In this document: piece after piece, positions 24,279 to 33,641 of the stretch
Layout: the number at the start of each line of letters is the position of its first letter
Numbering within the stretch: the stretch's first letter is position 1
NCBI GenBank assembly: GCA_905214625.1
Contig: CAJMMQ010000001.1
Location: 1 to 64,000, forward strand
Length of the DNA stretch: 64,000 bases
Direction of reading: 5' to 3'
Source of the DNA: an uncultured bacterium
Lineage (GTDB): Bacteria > Bacteroidota > Bacteroidia > Bacteroidales > Bacteroidaceae
Notes under the pieces: generated by a model
The model's database searches: none
Seen by the model: only the letters and a program-made list of their open reading frames with translations
Told to the model about the DNA's origin: nothing
Translations under genes and position numbers: made by a program

Positions 24279-24911
24279 TTAATATCCTACGGTGATTTTT
24301 CCTTTTACGATGCAGGCTTGCTTGTAGCCCATGCTCTTTATCTCCTTTAGCACGTTGCTTGCTTCCTGATATGTTCTGAAGTTGCCTACGCGGCAAATCC
24401 AGCGCGGAGAATAAAAGTGAACGTAAACAGGAAGGTCGGGAAATCTCATTTTTATTGCGCTTCCTATGTTCTCAGCCTTTTGGCGGTCAACACGTGAGTT
24501 GCCTCCGGCGTATGCCTGAACGCGGTAGCCTGTTATTCTTCTGCTGTTGCGCATCACTTTCTTTGTGGTGCTTATTGCGGGAGAATCTGTAGAAGAACCG
24601 GTGCTGCCCGGTGTGTAGTGTTGCTCTCTGAGCGGTTCTTCTGCGGTGTCTTTCCTCTCTTGTCCCTGATTTTGTGGCTGTCTTTGCTCCGTTGTTCCGT
24701 TGTTGTGGCCGGCATTATCGTTGTTGGCCGTGGCCGGAGCCGACTTTACCAGTTTGGCATTGTTTACCAATTCGTCGATGTCTTTGCTCTGACTTACAGT
24801 TACGGTTCCCTGACCAGGTTTTTCTTTTCTGAGGTCATTGAGAAATGATTGCGCTTCGATGTTTATACTGAAGCCCAATGTCAGTAATAATATTACGGCG
24901 AATTGTTTCAT
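24279..24911 (-). CDS. SPOR-domain secreted protein
   Basis: A 210-residue protein with a signal peptide (MKQFAVILLLTLGFSINIEA), a long low-complexity linker rich in Q, N, T and E (about residues 45-125), and a C-terminal SPOR domain, ITGYRVQAYAGGNSRVDRQK through WICRVGNFRTYQEASNVLKE and GYKQACIVK. SPOR domains bind denuded septal peptidoglycan, so the protein probably acts in the periplasm at division sites. The gene lies between tpiA and folE. The start at 24911 is chosen for the signal peptide; the frame extends to 24998. Confidence 0.85.
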   Translation of the reverse strand: MKQFAVILLLTLGFSINIEAQSFLNDLRKEKPGQGTVTVSQSKDIDELVNNAKLVKSAPATANNDNAGHNNGTTEQRQPQNQGQERKDTAEEPLREQHYTPGSTGSSTDSPAISTTKKVMRNSRRITGYRVQAYAGGNSRVDRQKAENIGSAIKMRFPDLPVYVHFYSPRWICRVGNFRTYQEASNVLKEIKSMGYKQACIVKGKITVGY

Positions 24912-25016
24912 CTTTTTCGGGTTATTGAGTTTTATAAGGTTAAAAAAGTAAACGGGATTTGGCGGCGGCCCGTACTTTTTGGTCTTGCCGTCTGCCATCC
25001 CGTTTAATGTTTAAGA

Positions 25017-25775
25017 TTATTTCCATGCGTCGATGATGCCCATGAAGTCAGCTGCCTTAAGTGATGCGCCGCCGATGAGTCCGCCGTCGATGTCTGGTTT
25101 TGCGAACAGCTCAGGAGCATTGCTTGCCTTGCAGCTTCCGCCATAAAGGATAGATGTCTCTTCAGCAACCTCGTTACCATACTTCTCTGCTACGATGCTG
25201 CGGATGTAAGCGTGAATCTCTTCTGCCTGCTCGGCTGTGGCTGTCTTGCCTGTTCCGATGGCCCAGATGGGCTCGTATGCTATAACGATGTTCTTGAACT
25301 CCTCGGCAGAAAGATTGAATACGCTGCCCTCGAGCTCAGCCTTTACAACCTCGTTCTGCTTGCCGGCTTCTCTCTCTTCGAGGCTTTCGCCGATGCAGAA
25401 GATTACTTTCAGGCCGTTCTTCAGTGCGAGCAGCACCTTCTCCTTCAGTATTTCGGGAGTTTCACCGTAGTATCCGCGGCGCTCTGAGTGGCCGAGAATA
25501 ACATACTGTGCGCCGGTGCTCTTTACCATCTCAGCAGAAACTTCGCCTGTGTAAGCGCCCTTTTCTTTGTCTGCGCAGTTTTCAGCGCCGAGGGCAACCA
25601 CGTCCTGATTCAGGAACTGTGCTATGCTTGCCAGGTGGATGAACGGTGTGCAGATGATTACGCCGCAGTTAGGCTTGTTGCTGTTAAGAGTCTCGTTAAG
25701 TTCTTTTGCCAGGGCGATACCGTCCTGCAGGTTCATGTTCATTTTCCAGTTACCTGCTACAATTTTCTTTCTCAT
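25017..25775 (-). CDS. tpiA: Triosephosphate isomerase
   Basis: A 252-residue glycolytic enzyme that interconverts dihydroxyacetone phosphate and glyceraldehyde 3-phosphate. The catalytic lysine is in VAGNWKMN at the N-terminus, the histidine in [10 protein letters not shown], the glutamate in [14 protein letters not shown] (loop 6 base), and the phosphate-binding end in [11 protein letters not shown] and [11 protein letters not shown]. The start at 25775 gives the family N-terminus and overlaps the upstream BT_3928-type gene by 26 bp, which points to translational coupling. Confidence 0.95.
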   Translation of the reverse strand: MRKKIVAGNWKMNMNLQDGIALAKELNETLNSNKPNCGVIICTPFIHLASIAQFLNQDVVALGAENCADKEKGAYTGEVSAEMVKSTGAQYVILGHSERRGYYGETPEILKEKVLLALKNGLKVIFCIGESLEEREAGKQNEVVKAELEGSVFNLSAEEFKNIVIAYEPIWAIGTGKTATAEQAEEIHAYIRSIVAEKYGNEVAEETSILYGGSCKASNAPELFAKPDIDGGLIGGASLKAADFMGIIDAWK

Positions 25776-27102
25776 TTTTTTTCTTTCTTTTAAAAAGTTG
25801 ATATATTCTGTTTGAATGTTCTTTCTCTTTGAGCCACTGAGTGAACTTCCACGTGCGGTCGGCAAAGGTAAGCAACAGCAGCGGGAGTATGTACCACAGA
25901 AGTATCATTGATATCTTGCCCGTAACCGAGTCTTGCGGCATCTCACCGTATTCGGTGTTCTCCAACTTGTCTGTCTGATAGCTAAGCTGAGGCAGGTCGT
26001 TGTGGCTCCATTTGCCTATCACCACTCCGTCTTTCAGCAGCAGCAGTCCGGGATTGCTTCTTATCACTGTCTTCAGCGTTGTCTCGTCGGTCAGATAGAA
26101 CGGATATTCGGCTCCCGTTATGTCGCGCCAGTGCTTTATTCCCTCGTTGGTGCTTGCCGTCAGTCCATAGAACGGATAACCGTGGCTCTGGCTGTATTCG
26201 TATATCTGGTCGATTTCGCCGAAGTTAGAGTCGTCAGCATATTCCAGATGAGGCGATATCAGCAGGAACGTGTAGCCGCGGCGGCTCAGCACGCTGTCGG
26301 TAAGGTCTTCGCTTCCGTCGGTTGTCTGTATGAAGAAGTCGTGAATCGGAGGTACGTAACCTTCAGATATCTGCACGGTCTTGCTGTCGATGAAAGTCCA
26401 TGTGGAGTCGGGATAGTTCTCCAGCGTAAACTCCTTTTGCTGTCCGTTCTTCTCAAGTATGAACGTTGTTTCAAACTCCGGGCCCTTTGCTCCCTCGGGT
26501 ATCTCCATGCCTTTCTTTATGTCGGCGCCTATGTGGTAGGGGCGGAAGTCGAATGGAGGCAGGGTGTAAAGGCTTTTGCTGCTCGAAAAGAGGATAAAGA
26601 TAATGGTGTAGGTTATCACTATCCACTGGTTGGTGCGGCTGATGAAGCGCGGCATCATAAGCGGCCTTATGCACAGTACGATGGCTGCCGCCAGCAGAAC
26701 AACGTTCTTATAGAATGTCTCCCAGTTGGTAAGGATGATTGCGTCGCCGAAGCATCCGCAGTCTTTTATCGGGTTGGCCACTGCCAGCCACAGCGTCAGC
26801 GGAGTCATTATGGCCATGAACAGCAGCACGAGCCTCGACACGAGGCGGCGGTGTATGGCAAAAAGAACGAACACGCCGAGGCAGAACTCCAGGCCTCCAA
26901 GCAGCACCGATGTGCCAAGCGTGATATAGTCGGGCACATACTGGCTGAGCTGCACCACGTTGAGATAGTCTTGCAGCTTGTATTGCGTGCCTAATGGGTC
27001 TATAGCCTTGACATATCCCGAAAAGATAAACGTCAGCGATATAACAAGGCGGCAGACGTTGACCAATATTCCCGTTATGGCTTTTCTTGCGTGCATCGTC
27101 AA
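25750..27102 (-). CDS. BT_3928-type membrane protein with DoxX/MauE-like part
   Basis: A 450-residue protein. Residues 10-150 form four membrane helices like those of DoxX/MauE proteins ([20 protein letters not shown], then [20 protein letters not shown] and a CGCFGDAI cysteine pair at about 117-119). A fifth helix precedes a periplasmic region of about 220 residues that looks thioredoxin-like ([20 protein letters not shown]), and a last helix lies near the C-terminus ([15 protein letters not shown]). MauE-type proteins help thiol-disulfide chemistry, so redox work at the membrane is plausible. It overlaps tpiA at its end and begins 3 bp after DUF1599. Confidence 0.7.
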   Translation of the reverse strand: MTMHARKAITGILVNVCRLVISLTFIFSGYVKAIDPLGTQYKLQDYLNVVQLSQYVPDYITLGTSVLLGGLEFCLGVFVLFAIHRRLVSRLVLLFMAIMTPLTLWLAVANPIKDCGCFGDAIILTNWETFYKNVVLLAAAIVLCIRPLMMPRFISRTNQWIVITYTIIFILFSSSKSLYTLPPFDFRPYHIGADIKKGMEIPEGAKGPEFETTFILEKNGQQKEFTLENYPDSTWTFIDSKTVQISEGYVPPIHDFFIQTTDGSEDLTDSVLSRRGYTFLLISPHLEYADDSNFGEIDQIYEYSQSHGYPFYGLTASTNEGIKHWRDITGAEYPFYLTDETTLKTVIRSNPGLLLLKDGVVIGKWSHNDLPQLSYQTDKLENTEYGEMPQDSVTGKISMILLWYILPLLLLTFADRTWKFTQWLKEKEHSNRIYQLFKRKKKNEKENCSR

Positions 27103-27105
27103 TGT

Positions 27106-27651
27106 TTAAGAAAGTTTTATCAGCCCGAACACGGCATAGTTGATTATGTCCATGTAGTTGGCGTCTATTCCTTCAGACACCAGGGTGGCCCCGTGTATGT
27201 CTTCTATTTCTTTTACGCGTTGTATCTTTGTAAGTATAAAGTCGGTATAGCTGCTCACTCTCATCGAGCGCCACGCCTCGTCGTAGTCGTGATTTTTCCT
27301 TATCATCAGCTGCAGGGCCTCGTCAGCCTTCTTGTCATATATGGCCAGTGCCTCGTCGGCAGATATGTCCGGTGTGTCGGCAAAGCCCATTTCGAGCTGT
27401 ATCAGGCCCACAATGCCATAGTTGATGAGCGCTATGAACTCAGGGCGTATGCCTTCGCCCACGAGCGACTCTTTCTTTATCTCCAGGCTGCGTATACGCT
27501 TGGCCTTGATAAACAGCTGGTCGGTGAGCGACGAGGGGCGCAGTATGCGCCACGACGGGCCGTAGTCGTGAAGTTTCTTGGCAAACAGTGCGCGGCATTC
27601 TGCCATGGCACTTCTGAATTGTTCTTCTGTTTTCTGATTGTCTTTTGACAT
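27106..27651 (-). CDS. DUF1599 protein
   Basis: A 181-residue cytoplasmic protein made of two similar halves: KLHDYGPSWRILRPSSLTDQ and LFIKAKRIRSLE in the first, KNHDYDEAWRSMRVSSYTDF and ILTKIQRVKEIE in the second. Each half has the K-(N/L)-H-D-Y motif, which resembles the metal-binding helices of all-alpha nucleotide pyrophosphatases. This duplicated pattern is DUF1599. Its activity is unknown; nucleotide clean-up is inference. A -7 box (TAACTTTG, 27679-27672, minus) lies 21 bp upstream, so this gene leads the tpiA-folE run. Confidence 0.8.
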   Translation of the reverse strand: MSKDNQKTEEQFRSAMAECRALFAKKLHDYGPSWRILRPSSLTDQLFIKAKRIRSLEIKKESLVGEGIRPEFIALINYGIVGLIQLEMGFADTPDISADEALAIYDKKADEALQLMIRKNHDYDEAWRSMRVSSYTDFILTKIQRVKEIEDIHGATLVSEGIDANYMDIINYAVFGLIKLS

Positions 27652-27671
27652 ATTTTCTGAATATTCGGGTG

Positions 27672-27679
27672 CAAAGTTA
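27672..27679 (-). promoter_or_regulatory. -7 box for the DUF1599 - tpiA - folE run
   Basis: TAACTTTG on the minus strand, 21 bp before the DUF1599 ATG. The -33 box is weak. Confidence 0.45.
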
Positions 27680-27743
27680 CTAATTTTACACGATATACGG
27701 CCAATATAGAATATTAATTAATAAAAAAGGTGCGCCTATGGCG

Positions 27744-28211
27744 TCATTCTTCCATTCTTTTGTTTATATATTTTATCTTGGCACATTCCACGTCGAACAC
27801 CGTTTTCAGCGAGTCGCGCTTAATTCTTGTCAGCGTCAGGTTTCTCAGCTGTTCGGCCGTAGCCATGCTCTTGTTTTTCAGGCTTTCCACGGTTTGCTTC
27901 ATCTGCTGATATTCGTTTTCAACCTTCTGCAGAGCCTTGTCGGCGTTCTCCACGTTCAGCTTTGCGCGCTTCAGCTCTATCTCCTGATACAGGCGCAAGG
28001 CAGCCTTTCGCTCGTCTATGGCCTCGGGGCATTTCTTGCGTAGCGAGTCTATCGTGGCCAGAGCTTCCTTATACTGGCCTTTGCCGAACAGCTCGCGCGC
28101 GTTGTCGAGCAGTCCTTCGGCCTCTTTCTTCATCTGGTTGTCGGTGCATCCTGCCATTGCCAGTATCATGGCTATGGCGGCGCATAATGTTGTTATTTTG
28201 TTCATTTTCAT
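27744..28211 (-). CDS. Coiled-coil lipoprotein of unknown function
   Basis: From the ATG at 28211 the protein has 155 residues; the ATG at 28205 is an equal alternative. The signal has a clear lipobox (CAAIAMILAMAGC). The mature part is almost wholly helical and charged: DNARELFGKGQYKEALATID looks like a TPR-type hairpin, and KALQKVENEYQQMKQTVESL through LTRIKRDSLKTVFDVECAKI is a predicted coiled coil. I do not recognise a family. It stands alone just downstream (minus strand) of the 233-bp repeat element copy B. A role in envelope structure is a guess from the fold. Confidence 0.65.
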   Translation of the reverse strand: MKMNKITTLCAAIAMILAMAGCTDNQMKKEAEGLLDNARELFGKGQYKEALATIDSLRKKCPEAIDERKAALRLYQEIELKRAKLNVENADKALQKVENEYQQMKQTVESLKNKSMATAEQLRNLTLTRIKRDSLKTVFDVECAKIKYINKRMEE

Positions 28212-28341
28212 TTCTGTTGTCTGTTTATTTTGTGCAAATATAATGCAACTCGGGCGAAATGCAAAATAAATGGTTGCTAAACGGCTTATTATTTGATTTT
28301 TATGTGTTGTGGTTTTGGACTTGGAAATGTATAACATATTT

Positions 28342-28574
28342 ACCCGTTGGCGGAGTTATTTTAAGTGGAATGCCGATGGTTACAGTTTCAAATGGTGTCT
28401 TTTCAGCCTGCAAAACACGGCTTTTCGTCTCGTGAAAGGCCACCTTTTACACTATAAAAGGATACCTTTTGCATACTCGCCGGAGACCGGCGGAAACTGT
28501 AAGTAAAAATATTAGAAATGCAACAAACCGTAAGTGTCTGCTACGAAAGGGCGCAAATAATTCAGTCAACGGGT
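28342..28574 (-). mobile_element. 233-bp MITE-like element, copy B
   Basis: The reverse complement of this segment is about 90% identical to 10091-10323 over the full 233 bp without gaps. The ends are intact inverted repeats, ACCCGTTGGCGGAGTTATTT at the left and the reverse complement of ACCCGTTGACTGAATTATTT at the right (three differences in 20). Four AAAA-N7-TTTT units begin near 28389, 28411, 28434 and 28456. It has no coding capacity, so transposition would need an enzyme supplied from elsewhere. It lies between a lipoprotein gene and the DUF6057-like gene and marks the left edge of a lower-GC block. Confidence 0.75.
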
Positions 28575-28649
28575 AATGTCGAAATAATAAAAATATGGGA
28601 GCACTCTTAAAGACGAAAGATGCTCCCGTATATCATATTTACGATAAAA

Positions 28650-29801
28650 CTATTGATAAAAATAATAAAACCAATATGTTTCTCCGTATGTATCCTTTAC
28701 ATACGAAAATCTTTCAGACTTATCGCTATATTGTTTTTCAAGTTTTTGAAAGTCAGCATAATCTGCATCCATTATCTCGCTATGGAATACCAACACAGGA
28801 TTGCTTCTCTGATGAGTATACAGCGTGAGCGCTTCTCTATAATGTTTTGGTAAAGACGGCGAGCTCAAGTTATATTTGTTTTTAATAACATCAACAAATC
28901 CATCCAAATTTTTATCTAATAAATATCCACACAAAATATAATCCGTTACCGACTTCATTGCCAAACCATGATTTTCTAAATACAATAGGTATTCAAGAGA
29001 TTTCATACTCCCTTTCTTTCGAATGCCGAGTTGCTTGAAAATCTCAGACTCTGGGAATAACAGGCATTTTATGTTGGAGCCATCAGGCAATAACATATCA
29101 GAGCCACCTTTAGGTATCGGGTATTCAAACAGACGCTCACCCAATTGTTTAGTCCTTGATAAAGCATAGGCACGCAGCATTGTTAAATTTGCATCAGTAT
29201 CGTCAGACTTCTCACCAATCGTCAGTGCCTCATCGTAATTGTTTAAAGTTAAAAGCCGTTCAATTCTTAAACGATAATGAAAAACCTCATTGGTATTTCC
29301 CAAAGCACAAACTATAAGAAACATAACAGACAAAGCCAAAAGACTCTTCCATAAGTTTCCATAAACACTGCCAATGAAAGATGTGTTTACCGAAAATGGT
29401 ATCTTTAATCTGAATAATACAGCCACAATGATGTACAAAATCAGAAGCACAGATACAATAATAACTACAGTCTCAGGAAATGCGTTTATATCAAAATCTT
29501 GATTTCCGGAAGTGAGAACGGTTAAAAGTAACAAGGATGGAACATAATTCAAGATATGCATCCATCCATCAAATCTGGTTAACCTGCCAACTCCCAATTG
29601 AAGTAAAAACAAAACAGTTGTTATAAGAACAGCACCTATAGTCTTGTCATAGCGAGTAGTTCCCCCGGACAGCACATGCTGCTCCATCGCAAGAAGATCT
29701 GCCTGAAAAGAATATAGATAAACAAATGTAAATAACATGAAAACAATAGCACATACAGAATTAACCAATGTGCTATTGTTTGTATTGATGCTTCGTGTCA
29801 T
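28650..29801 (-). CDS. Membrane protein, DUF6057-like
   Basis: A 383-residue protein with five hydrophobic segments in the first 175 residues (VNSVCAIVFMLFTFVYLYSF; IGAVLITTVLFLLQLGV; MHILNYVPSLLLLTVLT; VVIIVSVLLILYIIVAVLF; SLLALSVMFLIVCALG) and a soluble helical region after them. The soluble part begins LRIERLLTLNNYDEALTIGE, which resembles a TPR hairpin, and has FEYPIPKGGSDMLLPDG. I believe this is DUF6057, known in Bacteroides near other membrane-TPR genes. It starts one base after the glgB stop, so it is translated from the same message. Function is unknown. Confidence 0.65.
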   Translation of the reverse strand: MTRSINTNNSTLVNSVCAIVFMLFTFVYLYSFQADLLAMEQHVLSGGTTRYDKTIGAVLITTVLFLLQLGVGRLTRFDGWMHILNYVPSLLLLTVLTSGNQDFDINAFPETVVIIVSVLLILYIIVAVLFRLKIPFSVNTSFIGSVYGNLWKSLLALSVMFLIVCALGNTNEVFHYRLRIERLLTLNNYDEALTIGEKSDDTDANLTMLRAYALSRTKQLGERLFEYPIPKGGSDMLLPDGSNIKCLLFPESEIFKQLGIRKKGSMKSLEYLLYLENHGLAMKSVTDYILCGYLLDKNLDGFVDVIKNKYNLSSPSLPKHYREALTLYTHQRSNPVLVFHSEIMDADYADFQKLEKQYSDKSERFSYVKDTYGETYWFYYFYQ

Positions 29802-29802
29802 A

Positions 29803-31878
29803 TCAGTTTTTCTTTAAAACCACAGCAGAACGTGCGGGTACATAAAGTTTTAACCATTCCTTATGCTCTTTTACATAAAGTGGGTCAAAATTCGTCATAT
29901 GCGTCATGCTGTCATCTGCAAAGCCGTTTCCGCCAAACTTCTTGGCATCTGTATTTAGTACAACATCATACGAACCCGTCGGAACCAAAAATCCATAATC
30001 TGTGTACGACCTGGTTGGGCTAAAGTTAAAGACAAATATCAGATCGCCACGCATAAATGCCAGAATCTGGTCGCCATCATTATGCCAAATCTCCTGCACG
30101 GGGGTCTTTTGAAAATTACGCACGCTTTTTATCACGTTGAGCATTTCACGATCGAAGTCTCCAAGGTAATGATAGCACAAATCATTGTTGTCCACCAGAT
30201 TCCATTGCCTTCTGGCATATTTATAGCTCCATCCGTTACCTTCTCGTGGAAAATCTATCCATTCAGGATGTCCAAACTCATTTCCCATGAAATTAAGGTA
30301 TCCTCCGTTAATCGCAGCTGCAGTAACAAGACGAATCATCTTATGCAATGCTATACCACGATGGACGGTTCCATTTTCATCGCCTTTCTTGAAATGCCAA
30401 TACATATCAGCATCAATAAGACGGAACACAATTGTCTTATCTCCAACTAAAGCCTGATCGTGGCTTTCACAATAACTTATGGTTTTCTCATCAGGACGTC
30501 GGTTCTTTACTTCCCAGAAAATACTGCTCGGCTTCCAATTTTCGTCGCTTTGTTCCTTTATGGTCTTAATCCAATAATCAGGAATATTCATTGCCATTCT
30601 GTAATCGAAGCCATAACCTCCGTCTTCAAACTTTGCAGCAAGCCCCGGCATTCCACTGACTTCTTCGGCAATAGTTATCGCATCAGGGTTGACCTCATGT
30701 ATCAATTTGTTTGCAATAGTCAGATAACAGATAGCATTGTCATCCTCGTGTCCATTAAAATAGTCACCATAATTACAAAATGCCTCACCCAAACCATGAC
30801 TGTAATAAAGCATAGAAGTAACACCGTCAAAACGGAAACCGTCAAAATGGAATTCTTTCAACCAATATTTACAATTACTCAGCAAGAAATGCATTACTTC
30901 ATCCTTGCCATAGTCGAAACATAAGCTGTCCCATGCAGGGTGTTCATGTCTGTCGCCAGGATAAAAATACTGGTTAGGATCACCGGCCAAATTACCAAGT
31001 CCCTCTACTTCATTCTTGACAGCATGACTATGTACTATATCCATAATTACGGCTATGCCGTTACGATGTGCTTCATCAATAAGAGCCTTTAATTCTTCAG
31101 GCGTACCGAATCTGCTTGATGCCGCGAAGAAACTGCTTACATGATATCCAAAAGAACCATAATAGGGATGCTCTTGTATCGCCATTATTTGGATACAATT
31201 ATATCCGTCTTTTATCACACGAGGCAGCACATTTTCCTTAAATTCTGTATATGTACCTACTTTTTCGGCATCTTGAGCCATACCAATGTGGCATTCGTAT
31301 ATCAAAAGAGGATTCTTGCTTGGCTTGAACTTTTTCTTTTTCCAGACATAAGGCTTTTCCGGATTCCATACTTGTGCTGAAAAAATTTTCGTTTCCTCAT
31401 CTTGCACAACCCTTTGAGTCCATGCCGGAATACGTTCACCATGGCCGCCGTCCCAATATACATGCATCTTATACAAGTCGCCATGCTTAATTCCTTTCTC
31501 AGAAATTTTCAGCTCCCAATTTCCTGTTCCTTCAATACGTTTTGCTTTATATTTTTCTGTTTCTTGCCAATTATTAAAATCTCCGACAAGATATATTTCC
31601 GTCGCATTGGGAGCCCATTCTCTAAACACCCATCCTTTTGATAACTTATGCAATCCGTAATAATCGTAACCACTGGCAAAATCCTCAAGAGACAATTTAC
31701 CATTGCGAGTTAGTTGGCCCAATTTCCATAATGCATGATCATGTCTGCCCCTTATAGCATCTTCATAAGGTGCAAGATAACCGTCGTTAACAACTAAACC
31801 GATATGTTTAGGTTCTTTTGTTTCTATATTCTCGGTATTAGCCTTATTGCTTGTTGATTTCGCTTTTCTGGTAACCAT
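29803..31878 (-). CDS. glgB: 1,4-alpha-glucan branching enzyme, eukaryote-type
   Basis: A 691-residue enzyme that makes alpha-1,6 branches in glycogen. After a non-conserved start of 40 residues it has a CBM48 module (GWVFREWAPNATEIYLVGDF), then a GH13 barrel: MDIVHSHAVKNE, nucleophile Asp in FDGFRFDGVTSMLYYSHG, acid Glu in TIAEEVSGMP, and YCESHDQALVGDKT. These motif versions (SMLYYSHG, EDVSG-like) are those of the animal/plant-type subfamily GH13_8 found in Bacteroidales and not of E. coli GlgB. It is followed by the DUF6057-like gene after one base. Codon choice is more AT-rich than in the flanking chromosome. Confidence 0.95.
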   Translation of the reverse strand: MVTRKAKSTSNKANTENIETKEPKHIGLVVNDGYLAPYEDAIRGRHDHALWKLGQLTRNGKLSLEDFASGYDYYGLHKLSKGWVFREWAPNATEIYLVGDFNNWQETEKYKAKRIEGTGNWELKISEKGIKHGDLYKMHVYWDGGHGERIPAWTQRVVQDEETKIFSAQVWNPEKPYVWKKKKFKPSKNPLLIYECHIGMAQDAEKVGTYTEFKENVLPRVIKDGYNCIQIMAIQEHPYYGSFGYHVSSFFAASSRFGTPEELKALIDEAHRNGIAVIMDIVHSHAVKNEVEGLGNLAGDPNQYFYPGDRHEHPAWDSLCFDYGKDEVMHFLLSNCKYWLKEFHFDGFRFDGVTSMLYYSHGLGEAFCNYGDYFNGHEDDNAICYLTIANKLIHEVNPDAITIAEEVSGMPGLAAKFEDGGYGFDYRMAMNIPDYWIKTIKEQSDENWKPSSIFWEVKNRRPDEKTISYCESHDQALVGDKTIVFRLIDADMYWHFKKGDENGTVHRGIALHKMIRLVTAAAINGGYLNFMGNEFGHPEWIDFPREGNGWSYKYARRQWNLVDNNDLCYHYLGDFDREMLNVIKSVRNFQKTPVQEIWHNDGDQILAFMRGDLIFVFNFSPTRSYTDYGFLVPTGSYDVVLNTDAKKFGGNGFADDSMTHMTNFDPLYVKEHKEWLKLYVPARSAVVLKKN

Positions 31879-31934
31879 GATATCTCCGTTATAAATTAAA
31901 AATGTTCTGAATTAACTCTTTTTCTTTTGCAGCT

Positions 31935-32378
31935 TTACGCCAAAACTTTAAATATAGCTTTACGTATTTCTGCTTCATCAGAAATACAAGGGGCATGACC
32001 ATCCTGCGGGAAGAAAATTGCAAATTCTCCAGGCTTACAGGTTACATAAGTATCTGCAGCACCTTCATATTTTGTTATATCTTTTTCTTCATTATATTCT
32101 ACTTCAGGCAAATCCTTCAACGGAGTATATCCATAAGTTTCAGAAGTGCTCAATGGTATCTGTATGTCAATCATTTTCTTATGTGTTTCAAGCAGAGCGC
32201 TTTCACGAGTTTTACCTTTTGCGCGTTGTATATTGACAAACAAATCGGCACCTTTAATAAGATGCTTACCATCCTCAAGTTCATTCAAATCATTTGCTTT
32301 AATAAAGGCAACTACATCCTCAAATAAAGGATTCAATGAAACATATTTCTCCAGATTTTCAAGTGTATCTATAACCAT
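31935..32378 (-). CDS. YhcH/YjgK/YiaL family protein
   Basis: A 147-residue cupin-like protein. The family pattern is clear: MVIDTLENLEKYVSLNPLFE at the start, DLFVNIQRAKGKTRESALLE, THKKMIDIQIPLSTSETYGY with the conserved histidine, and FAIFFPQDGHAPCISD near the end. Members such as NanQ of E. coli speed interconversion of sugar anomers, for example of N-acetylneuraminate. A carbohydrate role is plausible next to glgB, but the actual sugar is unknown. It lies 56 bp upstream of glgB on the same strand and follows the MORN-repeat gene by 17 bp. Confidence 0.85.
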   Translation of the reverse strand: MVIDTLENLEKYVSLNPLFEDVVAFIKANDLNELEDGKHLIKGADLFVNIQRAKGKTRESALLETHKKMIDIQIPLSTSETYGYTPLKDLPEVEYNEEKDITKYEGAADTYVTCKPGEFAIFFPQDGHAPCISDEAEIRKAIFKVLA

Positions 32379-32395
32379 AACTCTTATATTTTTTA

Positions 32396-33505
32396 TTATT
32401 GAACCTTATTTCCTAAAATATACATTCCTTGTGAAACTATATTCCCGTTCTTATCTTTTTCTATATATTTACCATCGCGCTTGTCGTCTTTATAAGACCC
32501 TTCAAAGCGACGGCCATCTTTATCAACTTCTATAGCCGGACCATTTCTTTTACCTTTGCGATATATGCCCTTAAACTTACTGCCGTCTGAAAAATGAATG
32601 ATTATTTCACCGTCAAAAACGCCATTTTTAAAATTGCCCTCAAACACGTCACCATTCTTCTTTGTCAGCTTTCCTAATCCGTCTTGTTTATCCGATTTCC
32701 AATATCCGTTATATACGTCACCATTTTTCCATCTCAACACGCCGTGTCCGTCTTTGTCACCTTCTGTAAAATGCCCTGTGTAACGGTCGCCGTTGGCAAA
32801 CGTAAAAATGCCGTCTCCGGTACGCTTTCCCCTGACGTAATCACCTTCATACATGTCTCCGTTCTGGAACTTATATATACCTTTGCCATTTTGGACGTCG
32901 TCAAACCACTCGCCGGTATAGACATCGCCATCTGCATAATGATTTGTTCCTTTACCCGAGCGCAGGTTGTTTAGCCACATACCGTCATAAGTCGTACCAT
33001 CTCCCCAGTCGAAAAAGCCCTTGCCTGTTTTCTTGTCATCTTTCCATTCACCTTTATAATATGCCCCACCGCTATAGGTGTAGATTCCTTTGCCGTTACG
33101 CTTATCCTGAAACCAGTCGCCGTCATACTTATCGCCGTTATAGTAATACATCACGCCATGGCCTTGTTGGTAATCCCGAAACCATAACCCGACATATTTA
33201 TTGTTATTCATAAAATGATATGTTCCCCTGCCGTGTTGCTGGTCCTGAAACCATTCGCCTTCATATTTTTCTCCATCAGAAAAAGTATAAACTCCATATC
33301 CCTGACGTTTCCCTTTAACATATTCTCCTTCGTAAACATCGCCATTTTTATATAGGGTCTTACCCTTGCCATGAGGTTTACCTGAAACAATTTCCCCCTG
33401 ATAAGTTCCGCCATCCTTAGTCTCACATGAGCCTAATGTTATTTTTTGGGCGCTGCATATTAAAGGCAATGCAACTGCTAAAAATAATAATATATAGTTC
33501 TTCAC
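32396..33505 (-). CDS. Secreted MORN-repeat protein
   Basis: A 369-residue protein with a signal peptide (MKNYILLFLAVALPLICSAQ) and then about fourteen 23-residue MORN repeats through residue 350, each of the type YEGEWFQDQQHGRGTYHF or YKGEWKDDKKTGKGFFDWGD. MORN repeats form a long beta-meander that can bind lipids or other proteins. Bacterial examples are often exported, as the signal peptide suggests here. The end (VSQGMYILGNKVQ) is a normal cap, so the gene looks complete. It is divergent from kdsB and leads the minus-strand run MORN - YhcH - glgB - DUF6057-like. Confidence 0.85.
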   Translation of the reverse strand: MKNYILLFLAVALPLICSAQKITLGSCETKDGGTYQGEIVSGKPHGKGKTLYKNGDVYEGEYVKGKRQGYGVYTFSDGEKYEGEWFQDQQHGRGTYHFMNNNKYVGLWFRDYQQGHGVMYYYNGDKYDGDWFQDKRNGKGIYTYSGGAYYKGEWKDDKKTGKGFFDWGDGTTYDGMWLNNLRSGKGTNHYADGDVYTGEWFDDVQNGKGIYKFQNGDMYEGDYVRGKRTGDGIFTFANGDRYTGHFTEGDKDGHGVLRWKNGDVYNGYWKSDKQDGLGKLTKKNGDVFEGNFKNGVFDGEIIIHFSDGSKFKGIYRKGKRNGPAIEVDKDGRRFEGSYKDDKRDGKYIEKDKNGNIVSQGMYILGNKVQ

Positions 33506-33609
33506 GATTATTCTTTTGAATTTATCACCAAAAGTAATAAAAAATAACCATACTGCAAAATTATTTTTCTAAAATTGATTTCACAGATATGTTTATTGAG
33601 AAATATTAG

Positions 33610-33617
33610 TATCTTTG
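33610..33617 (+). promoter_or_regulatory. -7 box of kdsB
   Basis: TATCTTTG, 24 bp before the kdsB ATG at 33642. The -33 region (GTTTATTG) is only a partial match. Confidence 0.5.
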
Positions 33618-33641
33618 CAAAAATATTAAAATGGAAATACT

